A stretch of DNA of 64,000 bases from Sphingobium sp. (GTDB lineage Bacteria; Pseudomonadota; Alphaproteobacteria; Sphingomonadales; Sphingomonadaceae), in contig JAHFPV010000001.1 of the NCBI GenBank assembly GCA_023266575.1, positions 186,001 to 250,000 of the forward strand, given 5' to 3'. This document shows positions 61,273 to 64,000 of this stretch, piece by piece. The stretch's first letter is position 1. Each line of letters opens with the position of its first letter. The notes beneath the pieces were generated by a model. The model saw only the letters and a list, made by a program, of their open reading frames with translations, was not told where the DNA came from and ran no database searches. The position numbers and the translations under genes are program-made.

Positions 61273-64000
61273 TCATCCCGCAACCTCGGCATCGGGCTGC
61301 CCGGCCATCAGTGCGTTGATCCAGGCCAAGCACAGGTCGCGGCTGCGATAGCTGCCCCATTTTGCCGTTTCTTCGCGTTCGACGATGGGGAAGGTCGAAT
61401 AGATGTAGCGGATGTCGTCGCGGCTTTGGCCACCGTCGGCGGGATCGAACACGCCGTAGAGGATGAAATAGAGCGCATCGAGCTTGGCGCGTAGCCGTAG
61501 CCGCCGGTCCTCGTCCCAGATGAAGGGCGGCAGCACGTCACCCGCTGCATCGACATGGCCCAGACCGCGCGCGAAGGGGGCGAGGTCATGGGCGGCGTAG
61601 GTCAGTTCCAGCACCGCCTCACGGACGATGTCAGCGGCGGTCTTGTTGCCGAAGGTTAGGGCATAGGCGGCGGGCGGGATGATCGGCAGTTGCTCGACTA
61701 TATACCAATTGAGGTGGGTGCTCTGAGCCTTCTGGCGCGCGACGTAATCGAGCACGAGCGCGTTCAAATTTCCCAGTAAAAGCGCCTGCTTGGACGGTGG
61801 AGCGTCCGATAGAATGAGCGGCGCGGTGTTTCCTGCCGCCCGGTGCGGTATCATTGCAGCGATCATCGTCCGCGCATCGGTGGATCGCGCTATGTCGCGA
61901 AACCCGATCGCGGTGCCCTGAACAGCTTCAGTTGCGAGCAGCCAATATTGCGATGCTGGCAGAAATGACGGATCGGCCTTCATCTCCGACGTTACATCGC
62001 CGCTCAATGCAGGGTTGTGCAAGTTCGCCTCGTTGACGACGACTGATGCAGCCCGATGATCGAATTGGTGGATCATCCGACCGACATACAACGGCACCCA
62101 TTCGCCCGCCGCTGACTGGAAGCGGTTGCCGCCAATGCTCCAAGCCCCCTCGCGTTCCTCCAGTTCGGCGCGGGTGCGGAACAGGTGGCTGTCGTTGGTC
62201 ATGTGAAACATGGTGGCGTAGCGCACCGGCCAGGCGGCGACGGGCGCGCCGCCCGAGCGATCGACCAGCACCGGCAGCCGGGCATAGATCGCGGTGGTCA
62301 GTGCCATGTCGCGGCGTGAGCGGAAAATGGGCGCGGTGCCGGTGTTGGGATTGACGCTGGCAAAGTCCGCTGCACCAATCGCAAAGGCGCGATCAGGGTC
62401 CGCAAGTTCGCTCGTACCATGTAGGAAGAACGCGCTTTTCGTGGAGCCGAAAGTCCGGGTCGGGCTGAACGAAATCACACAGAATTTGAAGCTGGCATGC
62501 ACGTCAGGAAAGAATATTTTCTTGTTCTCAAAATCATAGAGCGCCTTCAGATGTCCGCCGACTGCCACTTCACGGAAGAAGGCGCTGGCCGACAAGTCTG
62601 AGGCGATCCCGCTGGGTGTCAGCAGCCCGACCATGCCACCCGGCTTCACCAGCGCGTGGGCGCGTTCGACGAACAGCGAATAGAGGTTGATGTCGCCCCG
62701 GCTAAGCAACGGATAATTGTCCGATGGCGCAGGAATGGTTTTAGGCGGACCGCCAATCGAGACGTCCTCACCTTTGGCGTGCACCTTGCTCTGTGTTTCC
62801 GGCATCTTTTTGGACAACGCCTTTACGGTGTTGACGTAATCCGGATTGGCGATGCGCTTGCCGCCGTTGAAGCGCGCCATCCGTGCCGTATCTGCCGCGC
62901 GCGCGTCCGCCAAGGCGAAATCATGCCAAAGTGGGTCACCGTCCGCTCTGAGCTTGGCAATCATTTTGGCACGGTCAGATGCACGCTGCGCCAGAGCAAT
63001 TTCGGGCCGCCGCGCGGCGAACCATTCAACCTGTTGCAGCTTTATCCTGTCCCAAGGTGGATTGCCGACGATGGCGTCAAACCCGCCTTCCCGACCCGCG
63101 CTCGCCCAATTGCTCCAGACGCCAGGAAAGGAGATCTGCCAGTTGAGGAATCGCTCTTCGGCAATCAGCGAACGAGCTTGGGTCAATATCTCGCTGAAGC
63201 GCTCCGCTTCTTCTGGCTTGACCTTGTGGGTGGCGGGCGCAAGGCGGCCTCGGGCAATTGATATGGGATCACCGAAGCTGCCATCGAGCCAAAGGCGCAC
63301 GAGCGCTTTGTCCGTCTTCTCCTTCAGGTTCAGCCAGTCGAGCGCGTGGATGAAGCTGACGAACCCGTCGAGTTCGCCGGTCATCAGCTCGACATCATCA
63401 TACATCGCCGCCGAACGATGCGCCTCGGCGATCTCGACATCGGTCAGCGCCTCGATCGTTTTCATGGCTTCGGCCGATCGCTGGGCATTGCGCAGCGCAT
63501 CGATATAAAACAGCTCGCCGCCCGCGCCCGCCTTGTCAATCGCGTCGCGCACCCAAAGACCGAACAGGCTGTCGCCAGCGTGCAGATGATGGTCGATGAA
63601 CGACAAAGGCGCGCCGACCGTGAAGGTGTGGAGCCAGAGCGCGACCTTGGCGAGTTCGACCGCCATCGGGTTCTTGTCCACGCCATAGACGCAGCGTTTC
63701 AGCACCATGCGGCGGACGATGTGTCGATCGTCGAGCTGTTCCTCGTCGATCGTCCAGTTCGCCGCGCGCGCATTTTTCAGGATAGTCGCACGGATATCTT
63801 CGATCTTGTCGGCGAGCGGCGACGTGTAGTGCAGATCGACGCCCAGCGCGGCGACTTCTGCCATTGCGTCGAGCACATGATCGGCCAGCGTATCGACCAG
63901 GCTGACGAGGAAATCCCCGGACCCCATTGCCGGGTCGCAAACACGCAGCGACAGTATTGCATTGGCGGGGTCGGCATCCCGCAGTTCGCGCCGCCGATAG
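61273..64000 (-). CDS. N6-adenine DNA methyltransferase (Eco57I/PglX-like), 5' end outside window
   Basis: About 909 codons in view; the frame continues past base 64000. Motif I is DPAMGSGDFLVSLVDTL (SAM binding), followed by IVRRMVLKRCVYGVDKNPMAVELAKVALWL and the catalytic motif IV NPPW in FDAIVGNPPWDRIKL. The long C-terminal half (target recognition and coil regions, PNTGTAPIFRSRRD, HLNWYIVEQLPIIPP) is as in type IIG or PglX-like enzymes. It methylates adenine, protecting the host from the HARE-HTH endonuclease. The internal ATG at 63927 is not the true start because motif I spans it. Confidence 0.9.
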   Translation of the reverse strand, partial: YRRRELRDADPANAILSLRVCDPAMGSGDFLVSLVDTLADHVLDAMAEVAALGVDLHYTSPLADKIEDIRATILKNARAANWTIDEEQLDDRHIVRRMVLKRCVYGVDKNPMAVELAKVALWLHTFTVGAPLSFIDHHLHAGDSLFGLWVRDAIDKAGAGGELFYIDALRNAQRSAEAMKTIEALTDVEIAEAHRSAAMYDDVELMTGELDGFVSFIHALDWLNLKEKTDKALVRLWLDGSFGDPISIARGRLAPATHKVKPEEAERFSEILTQARSLIAEERFLNWQISFPGVWSNWASAGREGGFDAIVGNPPWDRIKLQQVEWFAARRPEIALAQRASDRAKMIAKLRADGDPLWHDFALADARAADTARMARFNGGKRIANPDYVNTVKALSKKMPETQSKVHAKGEDVSIGGPPKTIPAPSDNYPLLSRGDINLYSLFVERAHALVKPGGMVGLLTPSGIASDLSASAFFREVAVGGHLKALYDFENKKIFFPDVHASFKFCVISFSPTRTFGSTKSAFFLHGTSELADPDRAFAIGAADFASVNPNTGTAPIFRSRRDMALTTAIYARLPVLVDRSGGAPVAAWPVRYATMFHMTNDSHLFRTRAELEEREGAWSIGGNRFQSAAGEWVPLYVGRMIHQFDHRAASVVVNEANLHNPALSGDVTSEMKADPSFLPASQYWLLATEAVQGTAIGFRDIARSTDARTMIAAMIPHRAAGNTAPLILSDAPPSKQALLLGNLNALVLDYVARQKAQSTHLNWYIVEQLPIIPPAAYALTFGNKTAADIVREAVLELTYAAHDLAPFARGLGHVDAAGDVLPPFIWDEDRRLRLRAKLDALYFILYGVFDPADGGQSRDDIRYIYSTFPIVEREETAKWGSYRSRDLCLAWINALMAGQPDAEVAG

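Larger units (their letters stand above)
47183..64000. mobile_element. integrated mobilisable island (right end outside window)
   Basis: From the tyrosine integrase onward nearly every gene is accessory: AlpA-like excisionase regulators, toxin-antitoxin, an IS1-family transposon, Ti-type traC/traD, an oriT, relaxase TraA, DUF6118 and a restriction pair. No T4SS (trb/vir) or traG is visible, so within view it is mobilisable only. No tRNA adjoins the integrase and the att duplicate is not seen. The left boundary is set at the int-proximal repeats and is approximate. Confidence 0.75.

Overview
The window looks like a chromosome segment of a GC-rich alphaproteobacterium of the Sphingomonadaceae (Sphingobium, Novosphingobium or Sphingomonas type). 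The support is two long TonB-dependent receptors with the typical 'DIIVTAQ' plug start, Ti-type traA/traC/traD mobilisation genes with a Q-type oriT, and the general gene complement. The genus cannot be fixed from the sequence alone. No rRNA and no CRISPR array were seen.

Layout. (1) 1-9.1 kb is nitrogen acquisition: a nitrate-type ABC importer (nrtA, nrtB and a truncated ATPase gene) behind a leader with an intrinsic terminator, a PAS-domain protein, tRNA-Thr(CGT), a solitary Mrr-type restriction gene, and a pyrimidine-catabolism operon in the order rutB-C-D-A. (2) 9.1-13.1 kb holds a DUF4166 gene remnant, a TonB-dependent receptor and a LysR regulator. (3) 13.1-19.4 kb is a leucine/isovalerate catabolic block (liuA, liuB, liuD, a MaoC hydratase). 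It is interrupted by a DUF559 gene bracketed by a 46-bp inverted repeat. tRNA-Ala(CGC) with a strong terminator follows. (4) 19.7-26.6 kb has a PLP dehydratase and LysR pair, then a translationally coupled catabolic operon: amidohydrolase, FAD hydroxylase, GlcG-like protein, extradiol-type VOC dioxygenase and FAA hydrolase. (5) 26.6-35.8 kb has a second TonB-dependent receptor, an HSL-type esterase, an exported GH1 glucosidase, a second exported alpha/beta hydrolase and a GH106-like rhamnosidase. Regions 4 and 5 together look like a locus for uptake, deglycosylation and ring cleavage of a plant-type aromatic glycoside. That substrate is an inference.

(6) 35.8-46.7 kb is core-genome-like: TIGR02186/TauE pair, an NfrA-C-like/NfrB-like pair, nhaA, an iron-permease-family protein, sucC, etfBA, small envelope or stress proteins and a cold-shock protein.

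(7) About 47.2 kb to the end of the window is an accessory island. It starts with a tyrosine integrase and two AlpA/excisionase-like proteins, then a RelB/ParE-type toxin-antitoxin pair. Next is a complete 3,154-bp IS1-family transposon (terminal inverted repeats, 8-bp target duplication) carrying an HTH-ImmA/IrrE protein and three unknown proteins. After it come a protein fusing degenerate nucleotidyltransferase-like, HEPN-like, transmembrane and STN-like regions, frameshifted traC, traD, an oriT, the relaxase-helicase TraA and a DUF6118 protein. Last is a restriction pair (HARE-HTH/PD-(D/E)XK endonuclease and an adenine methylase running off the end). No type IV secretion genes are visible, so the island looks mobilisable rather than self-transmissible within this window.
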